Shown here: piece after piece, positions 45,501 through 55,401 of the stretch | Position numbering within the stretch: position 1 is the stretch's first letter | Layout: each line of letters begins with the position of its first letter | Assembly: GCF_030867095.1 (NCBI RefSeq) | Contig: NC_081828.1 | Location: forward strand, 47,779,434 to 47,843,433 | Direction: 5' to 3' | Source: Alligator mississippiensis | Lineage: Eukaryota; Chordata; Crocodylia; Alligatoridae | DNA: 64,000 nucleotides | Position numbers and translations under genes: made by a program | The notes under the pieces: model-generated | Seen by the model: the letters and a program-made list of their open reading frames with translations, nothing else | Databases searched by the model: none | What the model was told of the DNA's origin: nothing

Positions 45501-48500
45501 ATATGATTCACTTGCAATACCATGTGCACTTGGAGAGTAAAATAGGTAATAAAACTTACAGCCTGACTAATGCTTTATGACACTGTTTTGATATTTGCAA
45601 TTTTCCAAGGATTTACAATCAGGATGGTGACTTTATTCATTTAAGAGCCCTATGAATCAACTTTTTAAAAAATTGGATGTCCTGTTGGATGCCTACATTG
45701 GCTTATTACAGTTGCAAAGATGCTGTTCATAAAGAAATCATTTTATGTTACCAGTTTGCTCTTGGGATTTCTAACTCTTTGTTGGCTCACAAAGCATTTT
45801 GAAACAATGTAGCTAATGCTATTCTCCTTTTGATTGCTTGTCTTTATCAAGAAAAGTGGGCCACCAACAGGTATTCTGTTTTGTGTCATAGGTGCTGCAA
45901 CATGTCCGTCTGCCCCTGCTCAGTCCCAAGTTCCTTGTGGGTACAGTTGGCTCAGATCCACTCATTAAAAGTGATGAAGAATGCAGGTAAATCTCCCTGG
46001 GGAAAGCAACATTGAAGAACTTGTATGACTTTCATTGTACAATAAGTGCTTTCTGTGTTTGCTGTCCGAGAATATGGTGATTTTATCAGTGGATAAACTA
46101 GGGAAATCTTTACCTGTTTCCTCTTCTGAGATTGTTTGGAGGAGATAAGGAAAAAAGCAAGTGGTGGAAGAGCACGCTTTGAGAATCTTGTTCTTTGTCA
46201 GCATCTGACAAATTATCCTTCACAGGACAGGGTGTTTTTATACGACTTTGCATGTCAAGCCAGGTGCCTTAGTTACCAAGCATCTAACTGAATGATGCTC
46301 AAAGGAAGCCACATTGTAAAAATTACTTAAAGTAATTTTTCCTTCTTTAAAAATGCCATGACCTTAATGATCGCTGTTGGAATTAGAGGTTGGTGCTAAT
46401 TCTGTGGGGGAACTGTGACTTCCTTCAGTGGTATAAAGCTCTTATTTTCTAGGCTTTCTTAGTTGCGTGACATTAGACTGTAAAACTGTGATGTTTTGAA
46501 AGCAAAAAATCTGGTTTTGATGTAGGATTAAGTTGTTTCCTTCCTGGATAGTACTTCGGTGTTGGAAATATTCCATGTAGGGAGGAAAACTTTTTTGCAG
46601 CAGATTTTTTTTTTTTTTTTTTTAAAGGCTGTTTCACATTGCTCAGAGCTTTGCATGTTAGTTGTTTCAGGGTGACAGATCATGGGCAGCGGGTGCAAGT
46701 TGGACAGAGTTGTATAATAAAATATTTATCAGGTGGATACCATATCAATCTGTGGGTCGTGCCTCTGGGTGTGGGGGTGTGTGTGCAAACATTTGATCAG
46801 TATCAACTTTAATGATGCTTGAGCTCCAGGTTTTGCCAGGTTTTACATAAATATTTTAATATTTTAACAGTTGAAGGGAAACATCAATCTAATGTTACCT
46901 ACTATGGGCTTTTGATCAGGACCTTAATTACTGAAGTAATAGATCACGTAGGCTATACATAGTCATGCATGTTCTTATTTCCTTTTGACCATAAGTGCAA
47001 TATGTGATTGCAGCTGGTAGCTATGAGTGGTGGCATGTTGTGAATAGCACTTTTTCTTAGAAATGCCACTGTTGTATAGGCATTCAAAAAAACATTTCAT
47101 GCAGGGACCTTGTGGATGAGGCCAAAAACTACCTACTGTTGCCCCAAGAGAGGCCACTAATGCAGGGACCAAGAACTCGGCCGCGCAAACCCATCCGCTG
47201 TGGAGAAGTGCTCTTTGCAGGTATGTACTGTGGCCTTGAAATCTCTGTACGTTTCATATCAAGGTCATCTGTCCATGTGGCTCACCTCATCTTTCACACC
47301 TTCAGAAGCAACATGCTGTGTTATCCATTCTACAGTTTAAATTAACCTGTGCTTTCTCACTTGGTCTTTTTCTTTGCTATGAATGCCTAAACACTTGACT
47401 TCTGGTGGGACTGCCTTCCTAAACTCGCATGGGTCTTTTTGCAAAATCACACCCTGTGTTCTAGTGACAGGTCTCAGAGTAAAGTTCCAGCTCTCTGACC
47501 AGAGAGTCTTATCAGAAGTGTTCGTGGGTAGATGATGTAGCTGAATTATTTATTTATTTATTGCATGCATATACATATACATATACATGGTGGGTGTATT
47601 CGCACACCGGAAATCCATCAAAGACAGAAACACCCAATTACCGGTTGGGGCACATTTCTCACAGGAGGGCCACTTTCTCTCCAATCTCTCAGTCCTGATC
47701 CTCAAGGGAAATTTACACAACACTTCCCAGAGACGAGCCTATAAGCTCCCATTTCATCAACCTGCTGGATACTAGAGATCATGGACTAAACATAGACATT
47801 GGATTTTTGATACATTACAATCTGCCTGGCAACTGACTCCCCAGCCCAGCCCAGCCCCTGGCTTCTTTACTTTTCATTCCATCCAGGAAGAGCACGCACC
47901 AACTGCTGCAGCTTCCTTAGCCTGACGAAGGGTTTTTGAACCCGAAAGCTTGCTTAATAACTATTCTCCAACCATTTAGGTTGATCTAATAAAAGATACC
48001 AAATTCACCCAAGGAACCTTGTCTGCCTATATCCTTAGACCAACACGGCTACAACCTAAACCCCTGTTCGCATTATCTTGACGCTGTATATGTTGCATTG
48101 ATTCCCACAGTGGGGGGTTGGTGCAGCGGGGATGCAATTTCCAGCGTGGAGCGCTATGATCCTCAAACCAATGAGTGGCGGATGGTGGCTTCCATGAGCA
48201 AAAGACGTTGTGGAGTTGGAGTCAGCGTTCTGGATGACCTTCTGTATGCTGTGGGAGGCCATGATGGTTCTTCTTACCTTAACAGTGTAGAAAGGTAGGC
48301 CCCTGCTAAGCCAGTAAAAGACTTTTAAAACCTGGCATAACATCTGAAAAATGTATCCATGGTACTATCTGACTGTTGCGGAAATGTTGAACATGAAATT
48401 GTATGTCTACTATATTTATTAAGCAATACAAGGGCAGGAAATGTGACAATTGTTGCTCACCCTTTTGGGTGTCATGATAATCCTGAAGTTTGGCTTCTGT

Positions 48501-51500
48501 TCTGAACTAGCAGGAGTCATAGCCCTTCATACATATGGGTTTAAGAAAATGAAATATAAAAGGTGGGTCTGGCTGTAACTGATAGAGAACACGACTGTCT
48601 TCTGTAACATTCTTTATGCATACCTATCTACCAGCTTGTTGTGTTAGTGTTGCTCATGAGTGTGAGGTTATTAGCATGTGTTTACTAGTAAGGCATGGGA
48701 AAGCATCTAGACATTTTGTCCTGCGGTGGCTGAATAGAGAATTAATGAACTTTTCAAATTCTCATAAGAGGAGCCGTGTTGGTCATATTGGGTTTTTCAA
48801 ATTATAGGCGATTCAAATAAGATGGAGTAGAACTCACTTTTAGTGGAATTGTAACTTTTTAAGAATTACTTTAAGATGGGCCCAGCACAGTGAATGGCAA
48901 TTAAGAGCTTTTATTTGACATGTTTATAAATAGTTCCACTCCTGCTTCAATAGGAGCAGGTTGTTACCCCACTAATCCCATACCCCAGGAGGGGCTGAGA
49001 TTTTTCCATGGTTCACCAATTCAGGTCTACCCTGCTTGATGCATTTTTCTAGATATGACCCGAAGACAAATCAGTGGAGCAGTGATGTAGCCCCCACCAG
49101 CACTTGCAGGACCAGCGTTGGTGTGGCAGTTCTTGGGGGCTATCTGTATGCTGTGGGTGGCCAGGATGGTGTCTCTTGTCTCAACATTGTGGAAAGGTAT
49201 TAAAAATGAGGGGTGTTGGTGGGGAAGGAGTGGGTCTCCTATCAGGGTGCTGGTGATACAGGCAAGGTTGAAAAGACAAATGCTAAGTAGGTTTCTTACA
49301 TAACATGGGTGTTCTTTGGTTCACCTGACATGCTGCTGTGGCATGAATGGACCAAACCACTCTCAATATCGGAACAAAGAGACATGTTAGGAATACCCTG
49401 CCTTCATGTTGAACTATCGTACTCTAGTCCCACAGAATCCTTTACTCACCTGAGGGCACTCATTCAAGAAAAGGGCTATGCATGGGTAGCTGAAATTTGA
49501 ACTGATCTTTGTGTGTGGTTTCTATGGCAGGTATGATCCAAAAGAAAATAAATGGACTCGCGTAGCTTCCATGAGTACCAGGCGCCTGGGAGTGGCAGTA
49601 GCTGTGTTAGGGGGCTTTCTTTATGCAGTGGGAGGTTCTGATGGGACATCCCCTCTCAACACAGGTATGTCTGCACTTCACTGTAGCTGCTTTCTGCAGT
49701 GATCCTGTTTATTTATCCCTAAGCCTTTCCCAGACAGCTGGTGAATATTTCTGATCTGTTCACCGAGTGTCTTCCTCTGAATATGGTTTTGCTATATGTA
49801 AGAATGTATTTGTGGCTGGTTGTATATTTCCTTACATCTTACTAAGTGGCAGTGGACAGTTTATCCTAAGGCTTTTACTTTGTGCATTTTCTAGCACTTG
49901 CCTGGAAAGAGTCACTGCATTGCTTCTGCAGTAGGACTTTACTGGCTTTAGAAATGGGGTACTAGAGATCCATCTGTCACAACATGGCCAGTTGTAGTTG
50001 AAGGTCATTCTTTGGGTAAGGTGTATTAAATGACTGAGCAGTTGTATTCCCTGCCTCTGCTAAATTGGGATTGGGGGACAGGAGAAAGAATAGCAAGTCT
50101 TCTGTAGAAGGAAGACGGTAGAGTGGATGGTGACAAGCTGACACAGCATGTGCTTCTAATGTTGGGAGTGAAGAGCTATCTATGTCTTTAGTCTCACCAA
50201 TAGTATGAATATAAGTCCAAAGGTAGTAATAGAAGGAAATGAGACCAGTGTCCAAAGATTTATAAAATTACTTTTCTCCACAGTGGAGCGTTACAATCCC
50301 CAGGAGAATCGCTGGCACACAATATCGCCTATGGGAACCAGGAGGAAGCATCTGGGCTGTGCAGTGTACCAGGACATGATCTATGCTGTGGGAGGTCGAG
50401 ACGACACCACGGAGCTCAGTAGTGCTGAGAGATACAATCCCAGAACCAATCAGTGGTCTCCTGTGGTGGCTATGACTTCACGTCGGAGTGGAGTGAGTGC
50501 TGGTTGATACACTTGCCTATGCTGCACTTAGCTACTTACTTGGAGCACAGTGGGGATTATAAGGGTTCTGTTCTTCTCTTGTTGCTTTTGCTTTCTGGCA
50601 CCTAATCCTACCCAGTTCCCCACCTTCTGAGAGGGAATTATTTTTAAAAGGCAAAGCATGTTATCCAGAAGAGAGAACAAGGTCATAAGCCTCTTGTGCC
50701 ACAAGTGGTGAGTGAATAACAACGTTTCAACACAGCAGAGAGTGAAAATCCAACTGTTCCTAGATTGCCTTTTTTCCCCCTAAGTGTTGACCACTACTGC
50801 CAAGTTATGATTACTTAAATCTGAAGCAAGAGAATTCTGGAATTTTCAATTGCAGTAAGCAGCTGTAAACTTCTCTACCCCCCAAAATGGAAGTCATTAG
50901 AGGAAACAATGCATCCTTGTATACACGGGTTCAATTTTGTCATGCATTTTGAAGACCCTGGGCACATCTACACAAGATGCCCACTGTGCAGTTGTTTACT
51001 GCGCAGTCATTTAGTACTTGCATAGTTGCCTGGTGATGCTTACTGTGCAGTAGTGCACTAGTAATGAGCTACTGCGCTGTAGTAACCAGCTACTACAGAG
51101 TAAGTCTCATCTAGCAGTGAATTATAACTGCTTATTGGGAACTTCCTCATAGAAGAGAAAGAACTTGGACAAACTGGGCAGCCAGTTTTTTGGTAAGGTA
51201 TAAGCTGCTACTTAAGAATGTGGGATGGTGTGTGGTACTAGGGTTCTTCAAACTCTCACACAAGATGCTATCTGTCTCCATGGTAACTTGCAAGTCCAGG
51301 GAGTATCAGTGTGTTCTTACAATTTTTAATTCTCTTGCTTGCTGCCAACATATGACCAGGACATTAGTATATTTTGGTAGCTGTGAAATATAAGTACTAT
51401 ATAATAAAAGGCAGATGAATTCTGTGTTAAAGCATGTGTGGTAAAGCACTGAACATCATTTTGATATTTAGGTTGAAAACTCTGAGGCAGGGGTTGATTA

Positions 51501-54500
51501 TCTATTTCTTTGTCTCCTTTCAAGCATATAGCACAGCATTTGATGCTGTCTACACAGTTGTTTGCCCCTAAATTGCCAGCTTAGTTCTTATAATCATGAG
51601 CTCCTTTTGCATGCTTAGCACAAAATTTGAAAAGTAGAGGTATGTCTAAGACGGTATGAGTTCTCCCTCACTTCTCCAAGGCCCAAATGAAAACCTTTTC
51701 AGATGTTTTTCTTGCTCTTTCCCTGTTACACTTGCTTTCTCTTTCCTCTTCAGTCAAGAAATGGTGTTCCTATCATGCAGAAATTTTCCAGGTTACAAAA
51801 AATGTTCTCTGGAAAGCAGAGAGCTTGGTGGTCCGGGGCATTGCCCTCCTTGATTTGAATCACTTGGATCAGGGACTTGAATCTGGCTTTCCCACATTCC
51901 AAGTAAATGTCTTGCCCTTAAACTATTGGCTGCTCAGGAAGGAATACCCCTGTTTTTTCCCACCTTTGCTTTTTACCAGAAATTCCACCCTGGACTTCCA
52001 AAACCTTTGATAAAAATTCTGGTTTTGATGAATTGGCATGTCTAACAAAACTGTTTAAAGTTGGAACAAGTCGAGGGTCACTCTTTCTTCAGCCTGGGGC
52101 AGGAGAAGCCTTCTATTCTCTCTAGGATTAGTCAATACAGCTCAGTTTGGTTGGCAGGAGACTGATGAGGGATTTGCTTATTTTGCACTTGCTTGCCCCC
52201 TAGTCTCCAGCGTGAATTTCAAGTGTAGTATTTGTGCTATCTGCTGAGCCACATCAATCTTGAGAGTGGGAACAATTAAGTCACTTGTCAAACCAGCGTA
52301 CTCAGAATGAGAGCGCAACATCCCATCAGTCCACAAAGCAGGAGCTGTATTTTTGTTGTCTTTGACACAGTGGAAAGCTGTGTTCATTTTTTCCTCTTCC
52401 TTTTACCTTTCTTTCTGTCCCCCAGGCCTCAACCACGTGGTTCTGTGGGAATCTGTAATATGTTGCAGTTTAGCACAACTTTTTATTAGCTCTCATGAAT
52501 CTGTATTTCAAAAGAAATACTAAGATATAATTATTTGTTCTCTACTGCTGTTGACCCCAAGTAAGCATATACTGTGCATTGACCTCTTAACATTAACTCT
52601 GCTGAGTGACTGAATGTCCCTTGAATAAAGCGTTTCACTTGTGACATGCGCCTTCAAGTCCCACAGTGAAACATTCAAACTGAATGAGTAACGTCTCTGG
52701 TGGTTGTTCTTTAGGTTGGCCTTGCAGTAGTGAATGGACAACTAATGGCAGTAGGAGGTTTTGATGGCACAACATACTTGAAGACCATTGAAGTGTTTGA
52801 TCCTGATGCTAACACATGGAGGTAACCTTTAAGTTTGTGAAGTATTCAAACTGCAAACTTAAGCACATCTGCTTGAAGTAGGCCTGTGACCAGAGTCTTC
52901 CCAGCAGAGGAGAGAGATGCTGTGGTGTGACAGCCTGGTTGGAGGTAGCCAATACTAACCCTTGTAACTTGTTTGGCTGACTCTTGTTTGATGGGGGAAC
53001 CAGCATGTGGAGAAACTAGTTGTATCCAGTATGTACCAGAACAAGCCCACTCCCCTTCCTCACATGAGAGGATCGTTTTCTCTTGCAAGGACCAGGAGAT
53101 GGAGAAACTGTGTTTCTCTTCCATCCTTGTGCACCACATGCTTTTGGGTTATTGTTCAGGACTGAACAGTTCCTGTAGAACTGGAATGCTTACTGCTCAC
53201 AGTGCACCCTAGCAAGACCGTATTGCTGTAGTGGCGATGTCTTTCTGTAGAGCCATTTGCAAAAGAACAGGTAGGTCCTCCATGTAAGTGCTGGGCTTCC
53301 ATCAAAATAATCCATATTTGAATGGGTTTTAGTGCCATTTTGTTCCACAGTATTTCTTGCCTATCATCCCTCAACACCTCTCATCAAAGGAATAATAGCT
53401 ATGCCAAAAATAGCTCCTTGTGGAGGGGGCCTACAGCTGTTCTCTTTTAAAATAGCAGTGGCTGCTCTTGAAGTCCCTGATGTCATCTCAGTTTTGACTA
53501 TCGGGGAAAGAATCCTACCACTGTACCTTCCATCTGAGGATCCCAAAGATCTTTGCAAACGTTTAATGAATTAAACTCTCCTTAGCAGTAGAGAAGTGTA
53601 ACTCTCCCATTATACAGCTAAAGAAACAGAGGCTGGCTAGAGGGGGAAGGAGAAGGGAGAGGGGGAGGGGTGAGTAACCTTGAAAGTTACACGATGAACA
53701 GGTGGCAAGTTTAGTACAAGATCTAATTCCAAGTGCTCTGCTTTAACTTTGCAAAAATGGGCCACATTGAAAGATATCTGATCCGTGTGGATATTTTGAG
53801 CCATGTCTGCTTAATTTCTCAACAAAAATAAATTTGTCCTCAGTTGTGGTAGCTTTAAGATACAGAACAGAATTCATCTGTTCATTTGTGGCTCTCTAGG
53901 CTTCAGAGTGCTATGATCTGATTCCTGAATCTTGCCCAAAGGGGTTGGGGGTATTGTGTGAAACAGAGCAGTTTGAATCCAAGATGCTCTGCTGTTTAAT
54001 TCTGCAGGACTAGGTGTTCAAACAAATTTCATTTTGACTTAAACTGAGCACACTTGATATGAAATCACTGATAGGAAAAATAGCCTCTGTGCTTAATGCT
54101 TATTTTATGATACTCTTCTGGCCATAATTGCACTGCAGCAACTTCTTGTAGATTTATTCCAAAATCTAATCAGCCTAGAGGTTTGGTTTGAACTCCCATT
54201 TTATATTCTCTAAAATACCACCTGCTTTAGTAACCTCTGGGGTGAAGAGAAATGGAAGAAATGTGTCCTTGTTCATGCAAGCTTAGCAGCACCAGTATAT
54301 TAACCCTTTCATCTTGAGTTTCCTTGTGCAAGGGAGTAGCTTCCCCTGGTTAATTAATCTTGTGTGACAAAGCCTTCCATACAGGAAGGAAAGCCAGCCT
54401 TGTACAGCAATTATAAGTACTGTGCTTCATCTTTTAGCTGGTTACAGCCACTCACACTGGATGTTACCTTAGTACCCATGGGAGCCAAAAATCAAGCCAG

Positions 54501-55401
54501 TGATTTTTTTGGAATATGGGCAGAGTTGTTGTCAGTTCTGACTTGTGTGTTACCAATAATGAAGTCATTAAATTAGAGGGACAAGTCCAATCTTCCTTCT
54601 CAGTAGGTACTGGACTCCTTGCTCCATGAAGCTTATCTAGAAAGCAGTACTGCAAAATCCTAAATACTTAGTCTGGGATTAATGCGTGGCATTTTTGGGA
54701 GTCAATTAAAGAACTCCTCTCTTATTTCTACCAGCAGACTATATGGGAGCAGTACAAAAAGGAACAACATGCAGATGAAATAGGAAACAAGAGCTCGCAA
54801 GGATCTGATTTCCATGTGAACTGTGGGCATCATTTCAGTATTGTAGCTTATAGGAACCAAAGGCATTTGAGTTGTATTATATCTTGGTCTGACCCACAGA
54901 GTGTAAGAGAAAGCAAACGTGTTTGAAATTAGCTGTGTGCCAAGTAAAAATTCCACCCCTGTGCCAAGGTTACCCAGAACAGCCAGGGACAAAATGCAAC
55001 CCAGTCACAGCCTTCCTCTCAAAACTACACAGAGAGGACAGGTGAGATTTGAGTGCAATTTTCTGCAGTTAAAAACCTGAAATCAAGAATCTGTTTATTG
55101 TGAAGGGAGCAAATGTATGAGCAGTTAAGATTTACTTTAGAGAAAAGTATAAGGGGACCCCTGCCTTATTCATCAGTTGGCTTCTTTTCCAGAATTGTAT
55201 TAAAAAGAGAACAGCAGTTATGATGACTTATAAGGCTGCCCATAGAGGCTGTTATACTTTTTACCAGAAAGTGTATTAAGCAAAGCTGTATTACCAGCAG
55301 AGTCTTTCCTTTGCAGGCTGTATGGTGGAATGAACTACCGTCGGCTGGGAGGTGGCGTAGGCGTTATCAAAATGACACATTGCGAATCCCATATATGGTA
55401 A
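25596..55401 (+). CDS. KLHL20: KLHL20, Kelch-like protein 20, CUL3 ubiquitin ligase adaptor
   Basis: Eleven coding exons join perfectly: 25596-25618, 37629-38202, 44592-44750, 45892-45986, 47105-47220, 48111-48294, 49053-49196, 49531-49664, 50284-50492, 52715-52821 and 55317-55401. All have GT/AG borders and consistent phase. The sum is 1830 nt, or 609 residues, the length of human KLHL20. The protein begins [20 protein letters not shown]. The BTB domain spans about residues 55-165 ([20 protein letters not shown]), the BACK domain about 170-275 ([19 protein letters not shown]), and six Kelch repeats about 310-605, most with a GG doublet ([40 protein letters not shown]). It ends [10 protein letters not shown]. 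Kelch-BTB proteins bring substrates to CUL3-RBX1; KLHL20 is known to target proteins such as DAPK1 and PML. The 12-kb intron after the start exon is packed with transposons. No damage is seen in the coding sequence. Confidence 0.97.
25667..29036 (-). mobile_element. Long CR1 LINE in KLHL20 intron, lightly damaged
   Basis: The minus-orientation CR1 starts on the left with 'gattcatagattcatagatg' and ends in the ORF1 esterase region on the right. ORF2 is nearly complete. The reverse transcriptase part (25756-27507) shows [34 protein letters not shown] and FADDTKLWG; the endonuclease part is at 27682-28687. One in-frame TGA after KTIPE (at a likely CGA) and a frame change at a C run (28327-28342) interrupt it. 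The ORF1 C-terminus is at 28744-29036 ([29 protein letters not shown]). It is of the same subfamily as the element at the right edge of the window and distinct from the one at 13729. Confidence 0.93.
29352..30319. repeat. Large inverted repeat, 270-bp arms with 431-bp loop
   Basis: Bases 29352-29621 and 30053-30319 are reverse complements with about 97 percent identity by eye (roughly 7 substitutions and 2 small indels). The outer ends read GTTTGACATTTGAC and its complement; the inner ends read GGCTATTTGGAGGCA. The spacer is AT-rich and shows no domain. I found no convincing target-site duplication. It may be a foldback-type or MITE-like DNA element with long termini, or an inverted duplication. 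A transcript of the KLHL20 intron could form a long hairpin here. Confidence 0.93.
30320..31480. other. KLHL20 intron sequence, nothing recognised
   Basis: I see no exon, recognisable repeat family or RNA gene in this stretch. Open frames are short and without similarity that I know. Confidence 0.4.
31653..33102. mobile_element. Inner hAT transposon, GC-rich, non-autonomous
   Basis: The termini CAGGGGTGGGCAATTATTTTG and the complement of TATTTTGCCCACCCCTG are inverted repeats. The flanks acccagag and accctgga are consistent with an 8-bp target duplication with changes. The interior is very GC-rich for this locus and shows tandem units rather than a transposase gene. Confidence 0.85.
32085..32755. 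repeat. Three diverged tandem units inside the inner hAT
   Basis: Units beginning near 32085, 32400 and 32610 share, in order, 'gctgagtgtgggg' or a related start, a 'ccctgc(t/g)(g/a)cag(c/t)cgctc' block, 'gtgtggggctg', 'caggcacaggcagcccc' and 'gggctgcaagcagctgcag'. Spacing is about 210-315 bp. Long overlapping open frames on both strands here come from the GC-rich repeat and are not genes. Confidence 0.65.
33184..36730. other. KLHL20 intron sequence, nothing recognised
   Basis: This stretch is AT-rich, with short open frames only. A short run of pyrimidine/TA sequence occurs around 34520-34565. I cannot support any gene or named repeat here. Confidence 0.4.
36735..36925 (-). mobile_element. 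Old CR1/L3-type 3' fragment
   Basis: The order 'aagccatccagtccatcccc', an AT-rich insert, 'cggcttttaagtacccttga', 'gtttctaccactgcctttgg' and 'gaggctagtc' follows the CR1 3' region in reverse. It is strongly diverged. Confidence 0.5.
36975..37295. mobile_element. Possible hAT remnant
   Basis: The right part, 'gcagcccatgggccaccaat', followed by 'tggacagtc', resembles the right end of crocodilian-type hAT repeats. The middle is GC-rich. No left terminus or target duplication is clear. Confidence 0.3.
37629..38202 (+). CDS. KLHL20: KLHL20 exon 3: BTB domain and start of BACK
   Basis: This 574-nt exon starts after a tttcttgcag-type acceptor and ends CAG GAG before GTAAGC. It codes the BTB fold used for dimerisation and CUL3 binding ([60 protein letters not shown]) and the first BACK helices ([18 protein letters not shown]). 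Confidence 0.96.
38501..39365. mobile_element. hAT transposon, non-autonomous, GC-rich
   Basis: It begins TAGGGGTGGGCAGTTGTTTGG and ends ATATTTTGTCCACCCCTG. Flanking ccgtagac (38493-38500) and ttctagac (39366-39373) share the last five bases. The interior is GC-rich without a transposase frame. Confidence 0.75.
40332..41262. mobile_element. hAT transposon containing a foldback and an unexplained open frame
   Basis: The left end TAGTGATTCTCAATC pairs with the complement of the right end GGTTGAGAACCACTG. Flanking gattagtg (40324-40331) and aattagta (41263-41270) match at 6 of 8 positions. Bases 40336-40398 and 40433-40497 form a 63-65-bp inverted repeat around 'gagggggg', possibly a smaller nested element. 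A minus-strand open frame lies at 40650-41080. Confidence 0.78.
40650..41080 (-). other. Unrecognised 143-codon open frame within a hAT element
   Basis: The frame runs open from a TAG near 41081 to its stop at 40650; the first ATG is at 40991. It reads [20 protein letters not shown], then [20 protein letters not shown] and [20 protein letters not shown], and ends in a charged tail rich in D, R, E and K ([20 protein letters not shown]). It is not a known hAT transposase domain to me. It could be captured host exon sequence, an internal domain of the element, or a chance frame. No splice sites or promoter point to expression. Confidence 0.3.
42531..42592. repeat. (CA)n microsatellite with C tract
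   Basis: About 27 CA units are followed by a run of C. It lies in the KLHL20 intron. Confidence 0.95.
44592..44750 (+). CDS. KLHL20: KLHL20 exon 4, BACK domain
   Basis: The exon is 53 codons: [20 protein letters not shown], then [20 protein letters not shown] and RRPQLPQ. The acceptor is tttggacag and the donor is GTAACT. It is typical BACK sequence with the conserved EEQVF and AVMAWV. Confidence 0.95.
44751..47104. other. KLHL20 introns flanking exon 5, nothing else recognised
   Basis: Apart from exon 5 (45892-45986), these intron stretches are AT-rich and contain a poly-T run near 46607-46623. I see no element with clear ends. Confidence 0.4.
45892..45986 (+). CDS. KLHL20: KLHL20 exon 5, BACK domain end
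   Basis: The exon codes [20 protein letters not shown] and [11 protein letters not shown] plus two bases. The acceptor is tgtgtcatag and the donor is GTAAAT. Confidence 0.95.
47105..47220 (+). CDS. KLHL20: KLHL20 exon 6, linker to Kelch domain
   Basis: The exon codes [20 protein letters not shown] and [18 protein letters not shown]. It ends one base into a valine codon before GTATGT. The acceptor is tttcatgcag. Confidence 0.95.
47560..48065 (+). mobile_element. Penelope-like element, 3' part
   Basis: The broken frame reads [40 protein letters not shown] and [10 protein letters not shown] in order. This resembles the C-terminal GIY-YIG region of Penelope-like retroelements (P-V-G-x-H-F ... 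G-H ... L-N). The family tail, 'gcctgacgaagggtttttga' through 'accaacacggctacaaccta', follows. The element ends about 45 bases before the exon 7 acceptor of KLHL20. Classification rests on motif order and the shared tail. Confidence 0.65.
48111..48294 (+). CDS. KLHL20: KLHL20 exon 7, Kelch repeats 1-2
   Basis: The exon begins in the split valine codon ([20 protein letters not shown]) and includes [20 protein letters not shown] and [18 protein letters not shown]. The acceptor is gattcccacag, directly downstream of a Penelope-like tail. Confidence 0.96.
49053..49196 (+). CDS. KLHL20: KLHL20 exon 8, Kelch repeat 3
   Basis: The exon codes [20 protein letters not shown] and [20 protein letters not shown]. 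It ends in a split arginine codon before GTATTA. It is 144 nt long, so phase is preserved across it. Confidence 0.96.
49531..49664 (+). CDS. KLHL20: KLHL20 exon 9, Kelch repeat 4
   Basis: The exon codes [20 protein letters not shown] and [19 protein letters not shown]. The acceptor is ctatggcag and the donor is GTATGT. Confidence 0.96.
50284..50492 (+). CDS. KLHL20: KLHL20 exon 10, Kelch repeat 5
   Basis: The exon codes [40 protein letters not shown] and [16 protein letters not shown]. The donor is GTGAGT. The Kelch domain binds substrate, so these loops face the partner. Confidence 0.96.
50493..52714. other. KLHL20 intron 10
   Basis: It contains a possible MITE-like remnant at 50945-51135. 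No other feature could be supported. Confidence 0.4.
50945..51135. repeat. Possible MITE remnant rich in 'actgcgcagt' palindromes
   Basis: It begins 'gggcacatctacacaagatg' and contains several near-palindromes (actgtgcagt, actgcgcagt, ctactgcgctgtagtaacc). The repeated CAGT/ACTG pattern suggests a structured transposon fragment, but the ends are not clear. Confidence 0.35.
52715..52821 (+). CDS. KLHL20: KLHL20 exon 11, Kelch repeat 6
   Basis: The exon codes [20 protein letters not shown] and [15 protein letters not shown] plus two bases. The acceptor is gttctttag and the donor is GTAACC. Confidence 0.96.
52822..55316. other. KLHL20 last intron
   Basis: A MIR-like remnant may lie at 53540-53745 ('ggatcccaaagatctttgca' and 'tctcccattatacagctaaa'). 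No other exon or element is convincing. Confidence 0.4.
53540..53745 (+). mobile_element. MIR-like SINE remnant
   Basis: The order of 'tcccaaagatctttgc', 'ctcccattatacagctaaag', 'aaacagaggctgg' and 'ctaattccaagtgctctgct' is MIR-like, interrupted by a purine-rich insert at 53640-53675. It is strongly diverged. Confidence 0.4.
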
